This document shows, in pieces, positions 10,570-21,137 of a stretch of 64,000 bases of DNA. A model generated the notes under the pieces. It did not search any database and was not told where the DNA came from. It saw only the letters and a list, made by a program, of their open reading frames with translations. Source of the DNA: Boesenbergia rotunda (lineage: Eukaryota > Streptophyta > Magnoliopsida > Zingiberales > Zingiberaceae); assembly GCA_024364735.1 (NCBI GenBank), contig JAGFNQ010001122.1, forward strand, positions 323,570 through 387,569. Reading direction: 5' to 3'. Numbering within the stretch: the first letter of the stretch is position 1; the number at the start of each line of letters is the position of its first letter. A program made the position numbers and the translations under genes.

Positions 10570-10979
10570 AATAGTGTTGGATCGAGAGAACCGATAGAGG
10601 GGGTGAATATCGAAAATCATTTTTCTTTCAGAAGGCTTAGAGCAAATACGCAGTGGAAATTAGAAACACAGAGACACAGTCGATTTTACTTGGTTCGGAG
10701 CCTGTGTCGACTCCTACTCCAAGGCCCACGGTCGTTGACTGTTTACTTTGGGCAATTCTATATCAGGCGCAAATAGTTTACAGAAAATTATTACAGAATT
10801 TAGTACAGTAAACTTAAATAGCTCTTTTTACCGACGTCCGAGGAAGATCGACTTTTTCCGGAGCAGCAGGACGTCGTCGGCTCGAGTTGGAAGGATTCCG
10901 GGGCGAAGCGCGAGAGCAGAAGAGCGTAGAAGCGTTGTTTTGAAGTTTTTTCTGGAAGCTTGGGTGTTGGGGGCTATTT

Positions 10980-11350
10980 ATAGCACCTCGGGGCGCCCTG
11001 GACGTCGGGGGCGCCCTGCCACATGTCAAACGATCCCTAATCCTCTCGGTCAAGCTTTATCCCACCCGAATAGGGATGAGGTTTGACCCTAGGGGCGCCC
11101 TGGACGCTGAGGGCGCCTTGCTTGACTTTTTCCGCGCTGGCTTCTCGGCTGGATAAGGGTGATTGACTCTGCTGACGTAGGCGCGGGGCGCCTTTGCTGC
11201 TGAGGGTGCCCTGGCTGCTGACGGCGCCCTGGCTGCTGAGGGCGCCCTCGCTGCTGAGGGCGCCCCAGCCAGTAGTCAGCCGAAGCTCCTTTTTGCTTCA
11301 CTTGTTTCTTGTTCACCTTGGGGGCGCCTTGGACACTCAGGGCGCCCTGC
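10980..11350. repeat. GGGCGCCC-rich minisatellite in LTR A
   Basis: The palindromic core GGGCGCCC, often followed by TGG and a CTGCTGA spacer, recurs about ten times (best at 11085-11345). It lies immediately upstream of the LTR's TATA box in the LTR's own direction. The second family A copy has the same motif with other spacers at 33465-33785. Confidence 0.85.
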
Positions 11351-11589
11351 TCAGCTGCTGCCTCACTCCTATGAGGCTCTCTGAGCTGCAAACACACGTT
11401 CCTTTGGTCCTGCATCCAGGGTTAGTCCAAAAACAATATAAAGCATAAATTTGTTGTTTTATACAGCCTTAGCTGTCTTGGTTCTGACTTTGGGCCTCCG
11501 AAATGGAGCCCTAGGTCGAACCGACGCCTACTATTCCCTCGACGGGGAACGCGTCCTCACCTACTCCTCTCGAGAGAATTTACCTGATG

Positions 11590-11999
11590 CCAACCGTTCC
11601 TCTGGTTGGACTTTTGCTTGACGGTCCTTTGCCAGGTCTTGGATGCCGAGCTGTCCTTCGCCCGGTGCCTAGCAGCCCTTCGCCAGGTCTTTGATGACTA
11701 GCAGCCCTTCGCTAGTTGCCTAGCAGTCCTTCGCTAGGACTTGATGACTAGCAACCCTTCGCTAGTTGTCTAGCAGTCCTTCGCTAGGACTTGGTGACTA
11801 GCAGCCCTTCGCTAGTTGCCTAGCAGTCCTTCGCTAGGACTTGGTGACTAGCAGCCCTTCGCTAGTTGCCTAGCAGTCCTTCGCTAGGGCTTGGATACTG
11901 GCAGTCCTTCGCCAGTTGCCTAGCAGTCCTTCGCTAGGGCTTTGTATCCTGGCATTCCTTCGCCAGGTGCCTAGCAGCCCTTCGCTAGGACTTTGTATC
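11590..11999. repeat. Array of ~16 stem-loop units with conserved spacer (LTR A)
   Basis: Each unit is about 20 bp: a 6-bp arm, an 8-nt spacer of type AGYCCTTC and a complementary arm. Arms seen include CCTAGC/GCTAGG, ACTAGC/GCTAGT, ACTGGC/GCCAGT, CCTGGC/GCCAGG and CCAACC/GGTTGG. By eye about 12 of 16 units are perfectly complementary and the rest have one or two mismatches. The spacer stays nearly constant while the arms vary together. Units are joined by short linkers such as TTG or GACTTGGTG. Confidence 0.9.
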
Positions 12000-12516
12000 C
12001 TGCACACTCAGTGAATATTGTTAGATCACAAACAAACTTAACTTTGAATCATTTGCCAATATCAAAACAAGGTTCGATATGGTGCTTCCTGCACTAACAA
12101 ATAGTAGTTACTTGACAGCCTTCTATAAAGTCCAAGAGATCATGAATTCAGAGTACCATGGGAAATGGAGGCTTTTGGACAGAGACTCGACAACAAACTT
12201 ATTCTGCTTGCTTGGTAGCCTAATATATTCCTGAGTTTTCATTTTATAATTTTGTCCCTCTTAGCTAAACCTATAAATCTTGATCTTCTACTTGAAGGAT
12301 TCGAAGTTGACGGGTTGCCGCTGTCCTAAAGGATTCCACATGGAGATGACTATAAATGTGAAGGTATGTTGTCAAGCTGATTGGTATATGCATTGAAGAT
12401 GGATCAGGGAGACATTTAAGGATTTTTCTCCTTCAACTTTAGCTCTTCTTGATTTTCCTTTTTTGCTGCTATCCTGGAATTTTGATAAAAAAAACTCCTT
12501 GCCTTTGCATGTTCAG

Positions 12517-14019
12517 ATATTGCTCTGGCACAGGTAGAGACTGAAAAGAAATTGTCCATCATCAAGGCATGGGAGGAGAGTGAGAACGCTAAAGCTGAAA
12601 ACAAGTAAGATTTTGCTGCTTCTTGTTTGTAAGTTTAAATTTTGCAACTTTCTTGTTTAGCTGATGGTTTCCAAGTTTGCCATTGATCGTCTGAAAGGAT
12701 TGTTACTCAAATTTTGTACACACATCTAATGTGCTTCAATTGTGAAACTGAAAACACAGATTGTATGATTTTAAGAGTAATCTGAGAAAGTGGCTCATTT
12801 GAAACAATTTAGGTTGAACGATTTCAAATAAAAATCCTAATTATTACTCACCTTGATCCCTTTTTAAATAAGGACTGTGTGATTACTGGAACTTGAGGTA
12901 TATTTGTTATACATATGTTAAACATTCTTATCAATATAGGTAATCTTTAAGTATCTTTTAATCTGAATGGATATTCTCTATGCAGTGGTTTGACCATATA
13001 CTACTGCCTAAATACAAACCTTGGATGAAATGTCTTCCTACCACATTTGATTTTCCAACTTATTTTCTTTTCTTCATTGTAAACTGAGTTGCTTCAGTTA
13101 CCTATTAGATACCCAGAATTGTAACTCTTGAGAAAATGTTATAGACCTGGAAAGAAGGTCGATTCTCAGAGGAAAATTTGTAGAACTCTTCACAACTGAT
13201 TTTTAAAATGTCTAAATAGATATCAAAAGAAGTTGTGAGCTATAACATCTTGGGAGAACTCGAAGAAAACAGATTATGAAGCAGAGCTGAAAAAGATGGA
13301 GATAAATAGCTTCTGTCCTTGCCATTCAATTGTCGTTACTCTTGTTAGGGTCAGAGACATGAGGATGCATGCTTAAACTGAGAATGCCTAAATGTGTAGA
13401 ATATGTAAACTTTTATGGCACTAAGTAGGAACTGCTTGATACAAAGTTGAAAAACAAATAAATAAAATAAAAGGTGCAGACATACTAGCAACAATAGTAT
13501 CCAAATTCATTCAAGCTGATAGAATCTTGAACGTTAATTTTCTTGTGTAAGTCTTTGTTTAGAAATGCTTGAGTTAAGTGAGAGGAGATCAACTACCTCA
13601 TTCATAAATTAGCGACCTTCCTATAGATTTCTAGTTTTCCTGATTACATATTTTATCATTGGGGTTCTTTGAATGTAGTAAACAAATCATTATGTTGTTT
13701 TTACTCTAATAGGAATTTTCATACTCTTGCAGTTTTAGGAAATTGATGCTCGACTGTTTTAGGAACTCTTCATTTTATAATAGATCTGTGTATAATTGCT
13801 CCAACACTGTATGGACAGCAAAAATTAGAGAACAAGAAGGCAAAATATGCTGAGAAAATGAAAAACAAAATTGCCATGATTCACAAAGCAGCCGAAGAGA
13901 AGAGAGCAACGACTGAGGCTATGCGCGGTGAAGAGCTATTGACGGCAGAAGAAAGAGCGGCAAATTATCGCGCCACAGGACAGGCACCAAAGCAAGGCTG
14001 TAGCTGCTTCAGCTCATGA
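12517..14019 (+). pseudogene. Remorin gene remnant (C-terminal domain exons)
   Basis: Three exons of the remorin C-terminal coiled-coil domain are recognisable. Exon 12517-12604 encodes DIALAQVETEKKLSIIKAWE and onward. A middle exon at about 13220-13302 encodes SWENSKKTDYEAELKKME. The last exon, 13819-14019, encodes KLENKKAKYAEKMKNKIA and onward and ends in a Cys-containing tail (GCSCFSS). Remorins bind the plasma-membrane inner leaflet through such tails. Damage: TGA at 13236-13238 in the middle exon, and no GT donor after 13302 (AT in its place). The N-terminal exon is missing; the solo LTR ends only about 420 bp upstream. The stretches 12605-13219 and 13303-13818 read as introns. Confidence 0.82.
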
Positions 14020-14165
14020 GAAATGGAGCTAGAAACAAGGTGTTATCTCATGCAAGAGCTATTTCTTCTTTCTTCACGCATGCTTTCTATCTTATGGTGT
14101 GTCACTGAGTACTTCAGCTTGTATCATTGTAAGAAAATGAGAGGTGTTTAGTTTACAAGTCCAAT

Positions 14166-14175
14166 NNNNNNNNNN
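14166..14175. other. Assembly gap (10 N)
   Basis: Ten undetermined bases between the remorin 3' flank and the foldback element. The placeholder length need not equal the true gap. The neighbouring hairpin may be the reason assembly failed. Confidence 1.
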
Positions 14176-14212
14176 ATTTGTGCATTGAGGCCAATGCCCT
14201 ACTCACTAGCTA

Positions 14213-14573
14213 TATTAATTATGAGTAATGATACGTACAATGAAAATGAATATCTAAGTGAAAATTTTGACCGTCAATTGACGGCACGTCCGACGTCCGA
14301 TCGTCGATCGGACACTAACGGCGGCTTTCGGCCGCCGCCCCGAACCAAACTATATCCTGAGGGACACGGTGAACCCGTCGGTGATCGCCCCAATTACGAT
14401 CTCGCATCATTGACCGTCGATTTCGATGGGTTCACCGTTGTCGGCGATCCTGACGAGTTCATCGTCCTCCGAAGGTATAGTTTGATTCGAGACGGTAATC
14501 AGAGGCCGCCGGTGGTGTCCGATCGACGATCGAACATGTACACATTAACTGCACGTCATTCACTATAATTTTT
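14213..14573. mobile_element. Large foldback MITE-like element
   Basis: Two arms of roughly 150 bp are inverted copies. CGATCGTCGATCGGACAC near 14298-14316 pairs with GTGTCCGATCGACGATCG near 14515-14532. CCGAACCAAACTATA pairs with TATAGTTTGATTCG, and GGTGAACCCGTC pairs with GACGAGTTCATC. The AT-rich outer ends (ATTATGAGTAATGATACG and the inverse of CGTCATTCACTATAAT) also match. The open frame crossing it is a by-product of the symmetry. It shares layout and the CAAACTATACC motif with the hairpin at 840-1082. RNA from it would form a long double strand, as in young miRNA/siRNA loci; that is inference. Confidence 0.7.
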
Positions 14574-15265
14574 ACTCTTTCATATTCACTCTTCAAATCA
14601 TTTCCCATTAATTATATACGTGCGTCTGTATTGACAGTGTGAATGTTATGTGGAGACAAACCCACAACATTAATCTATTGTTAATCTCGACCTGTACTCC
14701 ATCACCCCTTCCAAGAATTTCTATATTTTTCTTCTTCTTGTTTGTTATTGTTGTCCTTTTTCTTCATAAACATTCGTAGGAGATAGCTAGCTCTTACCCT
14801 GCAACTAGTGAAATGAAAAGGGAAGGGGCTTAATTGGCTTCCCCAAAACTCCAAGAGGATTTGGCTTTCCAGCTCAGTTGCCTGCTTTTTGTAACATGGC
14901 TTTCAGAGGGCTGTCCGGGCATGCATGCAGATTCCCAACCGATTAAGCTTTCCAGGAGATCATACGACAAACTTCAAAAAGATGCCTTCTTTTTAAAACC
15001 TAGCTCGACTATATACAGTTAGTCAGGCAGGCTCACACCAAGTGATCCACCCAACCGATGGAGTCCTTAATCTCACACGCTTTGCTTAATTTGCTTCTCT
15101 GTTTGTCTGGCTGAACATCTGAATCACATGCAACATGTGAAGTACTTTGGGGTCTGCAATAGGAGATCAAGAGATTGAAGAGGGTTCTTCGGACGAGGAT
15201 ACTCGGCAATAGATGAACTTCCTTTTTGTTGAAATCAATTGATTAAAGATGTTTTTATTAGCATG
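14574..15265. other. Intergenic, no gene seen
   Basis: Mixed-composition sequence without a coding frame I recognise. Short frames such as 14834-15022 show no family motif. I looked for a known miRNA hairpin here and found none. Confidence 0.6.
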
Positions 15266-15269
15266 AGAT

Positions 15270-15970
15270 TTTTTGAGAAGAGTTCAAAAATAAAATCATG
15301 AAGATTTAGGTCTAAAGTGAATAATATCATGTCATTATGGAGATACCTAAATTTCTTGGGTCGTAAAAAATAGCATCACAGCTATAGTCCTTGAACGAAG
15401 TTGAGGAGAAATCCGGATCGATAAGATCAAGAGTGATAGGATGTAGATGCTCGCGCGGAGGCCCAAAGCAAGTTGGATGCTCAGAGCATGTCAAAGAATG
15501 ATTGGATGCTCGCAGGGAGGCTCAAAGCAGGTCGGATGCTCACGGGGAGGTTCGGAGCAAGTCAAAAATGACCAAATACTCGCGAGGAGGCCCGGAGCAG
15601 GTCGAATGCTCACGGGGAGACCTGGAATAGGTTAAAGAGTGACTGGATGTTCATGGGGAGATCCGGAGTAGGTCAAGAATGATCAGATACTCGCGGGAAG
15701 GGCGGGAGGTCAAGAGTGACTGAATGCTTGCCAAGAAGCCTAAACTATGAGAGTAATGACATTCCTTCATTTGAGGGGAGAATTATTAGAAATATAATCA
15801 AAGTTCCACATTGACAATATATGTAAAAGATTATTGATTTAAAAGGATAAAAATATCTCTATTGACATATAGCCGTTTGGAAAGAGCTAAGAATAAAACC
15901 ATGAAAATTAGATTAAAATAAATAATATCTTAATATTATAAAAATATCTAAATTTTAGATCGTAACACTT
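15270..15970. mobile_element. Minisatellite flanked by ~95-bp direct repeats, possibly LTR- or TRIM-derived
   Basis: Direct repeats at about 15270-15366 and 15877-15970 share AAAATCATGAAGATTTAG-like, AATAATATC and ATCTAAATTT plus a terminal GATCGTAA/GGTCGTAA. Between them a GC-rich unit of about 36-60 bp repeats with variation (15430-15720), including GGATGCTCRCGGGGAGG and GGAGCAGGTC. The arrangement resembles a small retroelement with short terminal repeats, or a fragment of a larger one. No primer-binding site or protein was identified. Confidence 0.5.
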
Positions 15971-16649
15971 CTTTATAAAATTTTACATAAAAATTCATAT
16001 TTGTTCTCCATCCCTATATCAAATTGAAGATTAACTGAACTCATATAAAAGTTATTATTTTTTTCCTTTCAAAAATAGGTCAAACAATTACATTATATAA
16101 TATAAAATTTGTTAATATTTATTTATTTATTTATAGGTCAATCCATGGTAATCTATCACACTTTGTCTTTCCCAATTGTTTTACGCAGAATGAAATAGCA
16201 TTTGTCTTATTAAGATGTCTCAGTTTAGCAGACTTTGTCTTTTTCCAATTGTCTCAAGTAGAATTAAATAGTGTTTGTATTATTAACTTGTCTAATACTG
16301 AGTGGCCTAACTTCTACCGAGTTGTGTTTATAACTTTGTTCAAATTTATTTATTAAATAGTTACCGACTTTTGTTGATCTTGACAAAACAATATCATCGT
16401 TAAAATTTGCCAGATGGTTAATTCAATAAATAAAGTTTATTCGCTTTTAAAATAACATATACGGATAACTTAGAGCTCTGGTGGAACTTGTAGCATATCA
16501 GAAAATATTAAATTGAAATAATATTATTAATATAGTATTATATCTAAATATTTGAAGTCAAAATAAATATAGTAATAGATATGTGTCTAAAATTTGTATG
16601 TCGATAACGAAGCTTCATCCATCAATGATAGATTAATACATCTATGAAG

Positions 16650-18202
16650 TGTTGTTGTAATCATTCTCTGAGTCAAAATGATCAATTTGAGTAAGCTAGA
16701 GTTGGTCCAAATTTAAGTTTCCATATTTGAAGAAAAGAAAAAGGTTAAATAGGTCAATGTTAACAGATACTTGATAAAGTGAAAATCTAATTGGGAATTA
16801 GGCAATGGATACTAGACAGTAAAAACTTAGTTAGTAACTAGACAATGGAAATATTAGCGGAACTAGACGGTGGAAGTCCTAATTGAAAACTAATCAATAG
16901 AAAGTCATAGTCGGGCTAGACGGTAAAAGACCTAGTTGGGAACTAGGCAATGAAAGTCTTAACAGGCTAGGCGGTTGAAAAGTCTAAGTGGATCAAAGGT
17001 TGACCGGACACTTGGTGATCGGAAGTCCAACGAGAAATTGGGCAAGGGAATCCTAGACTTGAATTAAGGGAGTTAGGGTTAGGTAATAGATTAGGGTAAT
17101 CAATTGACCCTAATCCAAACGGTTAAGGTAATCGATTAGGAAGCTCATCGTGAGAGCACAATAAGAGTCTGAATAAATTGGTCAATCGATTGGAGTGCTT
17201 TTCGCAAGAGCACAAAAAGTATTAAAATCGATTACCAAATCAATTCAGCATATTTGATTAAGGTAATTGATGGGGGGGGGGGGGGGGTGGGGGGGGGGGG
17301 GGTTGCAAGCAAATAGAAGGTTGTTGAGTTGATTGGGCAAATTGATTCAACATAAGTTAATCCATTAGGCAATCGATTAGAGACTATTTCGCAAAGCACG
17401 GTAAGACTTTGAATTGATTGATCAATTGATTAAGTCTTGTGTTAATCAATTAGGGTTATCGTTTAAGAATATTTTTACAAGAATGCAGAATGTGTCGGAA
17501 TCTATTGGGCAATCGATTAAAGCTAAGTCAATCAATTACAATAATCGATTGAGAGCTATTCTTGTGAGAACAGAAAACTTCAGGATCAATTGGACAGTCA
17601 TTTAGAAGCTGTCGAATCGATTGATATGACTCATCAATCGATTAGGTAGGTGAAAAAGAATCGTTTGTAGGTTTTGAATAGTCGAGCTGTCATACCAATC
17701 AACAATCGATTGGGATAAGACTAATTAATTAAGAGACGTCGAAAGAACCCTAGAAAAGGATTTTCTCAAAGGTTTGAAGAATGACATGTTAATTTTGGCT
17801 TACGAAAGTTCACACCAGTTCTTGGAGGGTTGAGGAAGAAGTGTTGTTGTATTTCCAACCAAACAAGAGACAATTCCAAGTAATAAGAAAACATGTACAA
17901 CAAGATTCATGTAAAGTTGTGTATTCATTGTATTTATTTTCATTTCTTGTTGTATTTCATGTGCTCAAGATTGTGCGAAACTTCTACGCCTCCTGTAAAA
18001 AGATTTTCACAGTTCATATGTGAGAAAGGGTCAGATATTTGGATTAATCATCTCAAGGAGGAGGATATGGATATCAAGTAAATTGAAGGGGGTATGGTTT
18101 TTATGTTTGCTTCAAAATATCCGTTGTAAATCAAGTTCAAAGATGTAAAGTGAAAGCTATTCACCCTCCCTCCTTCCCCTCTAGTTCATGTCGGTCCCAA
18201 TA
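16650..18202 (+). mobile_element. Old solo LTR, family C, copy 1
   Basis: It aligns end to end with the intact copy at 44975-46578: a start like TGTTGTTGTAATCATTCT, a region of ctagnnGGGnnctag dyads (16780-16950), GGTTGACCGGACACTTGG, an AATCGATT array (17080-17720) and a tail TCACCCTCC...CGGTCCCAATA. GAAG abuts both ends (16646-16649, 18203-18206), probably the remains of the target duplication. The terminal CA has become TA and the sequence is strongly diverged, so this is the oldest of the three copies. It includes a poly-G tract. Confidence 0.8.
17272..17302. repeat. Poly-G tract
   Basis: Thirty-one bases of G interrupted by a single T (17288), inside the AATCGATT array of the old LTR C copy. 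It could be real and G-quadruplex-prone, or a homopolymer error of sequencing. Confidence 0.9.
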
Positions 18203-18444
18203 GAAGGATGATAAAGTTGTCCGACAAAGCTCTTCTTAAGCTTAAATTACTAGGTGTGATAATAGGAAATAGAGAAGAAAAAAGCATAGCAATTCTAGAG
18301 TTTAAATAAAATAGAAAGTTTGAGTGCCTCAATATTTATACGACATTTTATTGAACCGTGTAAGTTTTGGTATTATCCAAACTAAGTACCTAATTTTCAT
18401 AATACCCAAATCATGTATCATATTATTAAAAAAAAACCTCTTTT

Positions 18445-18735
18445 ATTTCTCCATAGGTCTATCATCGATGGATCTAGAAAATTATGAACCACTTCAAACA
18501 AAAATTAATGTACTCATGAAAATCTCTTTAATGTATTTATGTCATCGGATCTAAATTTGATATTGTAAATTGAGAACATAAATTAAATTTTATTCTACTA
18601 ATTAAAAAATTTATTGTTCTCAATTTATTCTATCGAATTCAGATATGAGGGCATAGATATATTATGGAGATTTTCATGAGTACATTAATTTTGATTTAAT
18701 ATGATCCGAAGTTCTCCATAAACCAATGACAATGA
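18445..18735. mobile_element. Palindromic MITE
   Basis: The arms at about 18455-18590 and 18605-18735 are inverted copies. AATTAATGTACTCATGAAA in the left arm (about 18502-18525) has its exact inverse near 18674-18698, and AAATTGAGAACA pairs with TGTTCTCAATTT. The element is AT-rich, non-coding and about 290 bp. A diverged relative may lie at 18860-19075. Family and target duplication were not determined. Confidence 0.65.
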
Positions 18736-18755
18736 ACCTATACCATTCAAAAATC

Positions 18756-18761
<6 letters not shown>

Positions 18762-18839
<78 letters not shown>
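18762..18839. repeat. (TA)n microsatellite
   Basis: About 78 bp of TA dinucleotides with one phase break (TTA) near 18806, next to the palindromic MITE. Confidence 0.95.
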
Positions 18840-18842
<3 letters not shown>

Positions 18843-19109
18843 GGAGTTCTTAGAATCCGTTGGTGGTATTGATTAGTGAATATTATTATCCTAGACCTTA
18901 TAATAAATTTGTGATAAATTTTATCACACTTTTGCAGGTTTAAAATTTCACCTATCTCAATTTACGTCTTCAAATTAAAATCCAAAGTCAAATACAATAA
19001 CGAGTTTTTAGAAGTATATTAGTTTTGATTCCAAATAATTCACTAGATGCATCAGTTAATTTTGAACGGAACTAACCGATGAACTTATAAAGAAAGCAGA
19101 GAGGGATTT

Positions 19110-20165
19110 CAAAAATATAATATGTGATTTGAGTAACAACCGAAACTTGCACGCTTAAGAAAAATGACTATGTTGATCTTGTCGCGAGGTGGAGTGGAAA
19201 CTCCAAGGGCGGGATGGTCTCCCGAGTGAAACGAGTTGCCGAAGTGGTGCTGATCTGGCTCCGAGTTGGCTCCTACCTGCAAAATAATCACCGTTAGCAA
19301 ACCCGCCGGGGAGTTTCCCCGGTTAGACACTCCAACGGTCAAGTCAATATCTGCAGGATATAATAGAGCAAATGGAAATACGGTGGAAGAGAAAGCCCGC
19401 GCGCATACCTGCGGAATGAGGAGTAGAGGGCTTATATAGCCGGGGGAGCTGACAACCCTTGTCCGTGTCAACGAGACAAGGGTGCGGTACTTGTCAGCTC
19501 GTATATGAGAGCACTTGGGAGTACCACGGCATGGCGCATGGTGCTCAAGTAGTACGATGGTACTAAATGGGCGGACTGACCGCGAGGTGTGTCAGGAATA
19601 GGTAAGGTGTGTAGTACTCCAATATCAAGGTCGTACCCTGGATATAATGACATAGGGGGCGTAGGGACGAGATAGTCCGTAACCAGAGCGCTGACCGGCG
19701 GGTCCGAGAGTCAAGGACCGGGTCGGGTAATGGCCAGGGAGCGTGGGTCGTCACGCGTCCGCCTGGGAGAGTTGAGGCGCAGGATACGCCCTGAGTCAGG
19801 GGTTTGATGAGCTATGTCTAGCTGATTCCGCTGGATATCCGATTCGTGTGGTGCTGGGGGAGCGTGGGTCGCTACACGCCCGATTGGCTTGCCCGACCCC
19901 GATCTGGATCGTGGCATGAGTCAAGGTGACCGAGCCAGGAGGAGCTTAGGGCCGACCTGACCGATCATGTTCGTCGCTGGCTGGATAGCATCCCGGGGAG
20001 CTTCCTGGCTCAGGGACTCCCCGTGTGAGGTCTTGGTCAGTCCATCTGTTGGACCTTCATAGCGCCAGACTGGCTGGCTGAGTGAGCCATACTTATCCAT
20101 AGGTGAAGCCGAGATCATATGTATATATACACACATATGAAAGGGGCTAATTTTCACGTTCTCTC
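19110..20165 (-). mobile_element. GC-rich LTR fragment, minus orientation (probably Gypsy)
   Basis: A sharply GC-rich block in AT-rich surroundings. On the minus strand a TATA box (GGCTATATAAGCCC, about 19444-19431) separates an upstream part (to 20165) from a downstream part with CGGGGAAACTCCCCGGCGGG and CTCCAACGG, a layout like U3-R-U5. Similar leader-type sequence (CACTCCGACGCTCAAGTCAG) occurs at 54250-54300. No internal domains, primer site or target duplication was found. The open frames here have no protein similarity I recognise. From 20166 to about 21000 the sequence is AT-rich with nothing recognised. Confidence 0.55.
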
Positions 20166-21137
20166 TTTTATTTACTTGGATAAAATTTCAAGAGGAAGGA
20201 TCTAATCTACAGTGAATTCGAAGCCAGTCATGTTTGTTTGATCATAGATTTTGAGATCTGTTTTTTTTACAACGGTGAAAACATAGATTATGATTTATTA
20301 TCTTTCGTGAATACAAATTTAATTAAATCGATCGATCAAATTTTAAAATTTAATTCAGTTTATTTAAAATTTTATTTTTTAAAAAAAATTAATTAATTTG
20401 ATCATTTCAATTCAGATTCCATTTTAAAAGTTTTTTATTCAATAAAACCAAATAGATTGAATAAATTAATTTTTTTGAAAAAAAACTAAATTTTTAGACT
20501 TATTTTTTTAAGAAGAAAATCAAATTTTATTAAATAAAAATTAATTTTTAAATCCTAATTATAACAATTCAGTTAATTCGATTTTCAATCCAATTAATTT
20601 ATATTTTATCGATTCAATATTTTAAAAAAATAATTGATTTTTACTTTGAAAAAAATCAATTCAATTTGATTTTAACTAAATACTCATTTCTAATACCATG
20701 AGCAACAACAGGGTGGCAAGTGGGGTTGACATCAATGGGCAAGGTGATGACTTATCATATTTGAATTGAAATCGTAATATATTTATCGTTATTTCTATAA
20801 ATATCATTATTTGGAGGAGAGGAGGGCACTAAAAGAAAAGTTTATACTTTTGCTCATCTTGACCACCAAGTAGTTTGAATACTCGTTCAGCTGACTGAGT
20901 ATCCAGAAAGAGCGTATCAATATTAAGAGAAATAAACGAAGCGCATGATACACTTCTGAAGCTTGCTTATTCTCCCAAATAAGACAATTGTGTATAAAGA
21001 TAGCCGCATACACAATCCTGGTAACTTGGAGCAGCTGCTTCTACAAACAATTAGAAAAGTACTGATCAGGCTGGAGCCTCTTTCAAACAAGAACTAGCTA
21101 CGGCCTGGTTCCTGGTGTGATGCCGCAAAGTCAATGC

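Larger units (their letters stand above)
10575..12099 (-). mobile_element. Solo LTR, family A (minus orientation)
   Basis: The block begins TGTTGGATCG and ends GCACTAACA, the TG...CA ends of an LTR, and has the 5-bp duplication AATAG at 10570-10574 and 12100-12104. No internal retrotransposon sequence is present, so it is a solo LTR left by LTR-LTR recombination. Orientation follows the second copy at 32914-33802. Read in that direction it holds a stem-loop array (11999 to 11590), a GGGCGCCC-rich array (about 11350 to 10980) and then a TATA-like CTATAAATAG (about 10985-10974). Translated frames here are repeat artefacts. Confidence 0.9.

Noticed and set aside
11590..11999. CRISPR-like array
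   Set aside because: Units are short inverted repeats without unique spacers, in a plant LTR; no Cas genes.
14185..14568. 127-codon frame as a possible gene
   Set aside because: It runs through both arms of a foldback; codons are dictated by the symmetry.
14820..15010. Possible miRNA precursor
   Set aside because: No match to a miRNA family I know and no clear stem.
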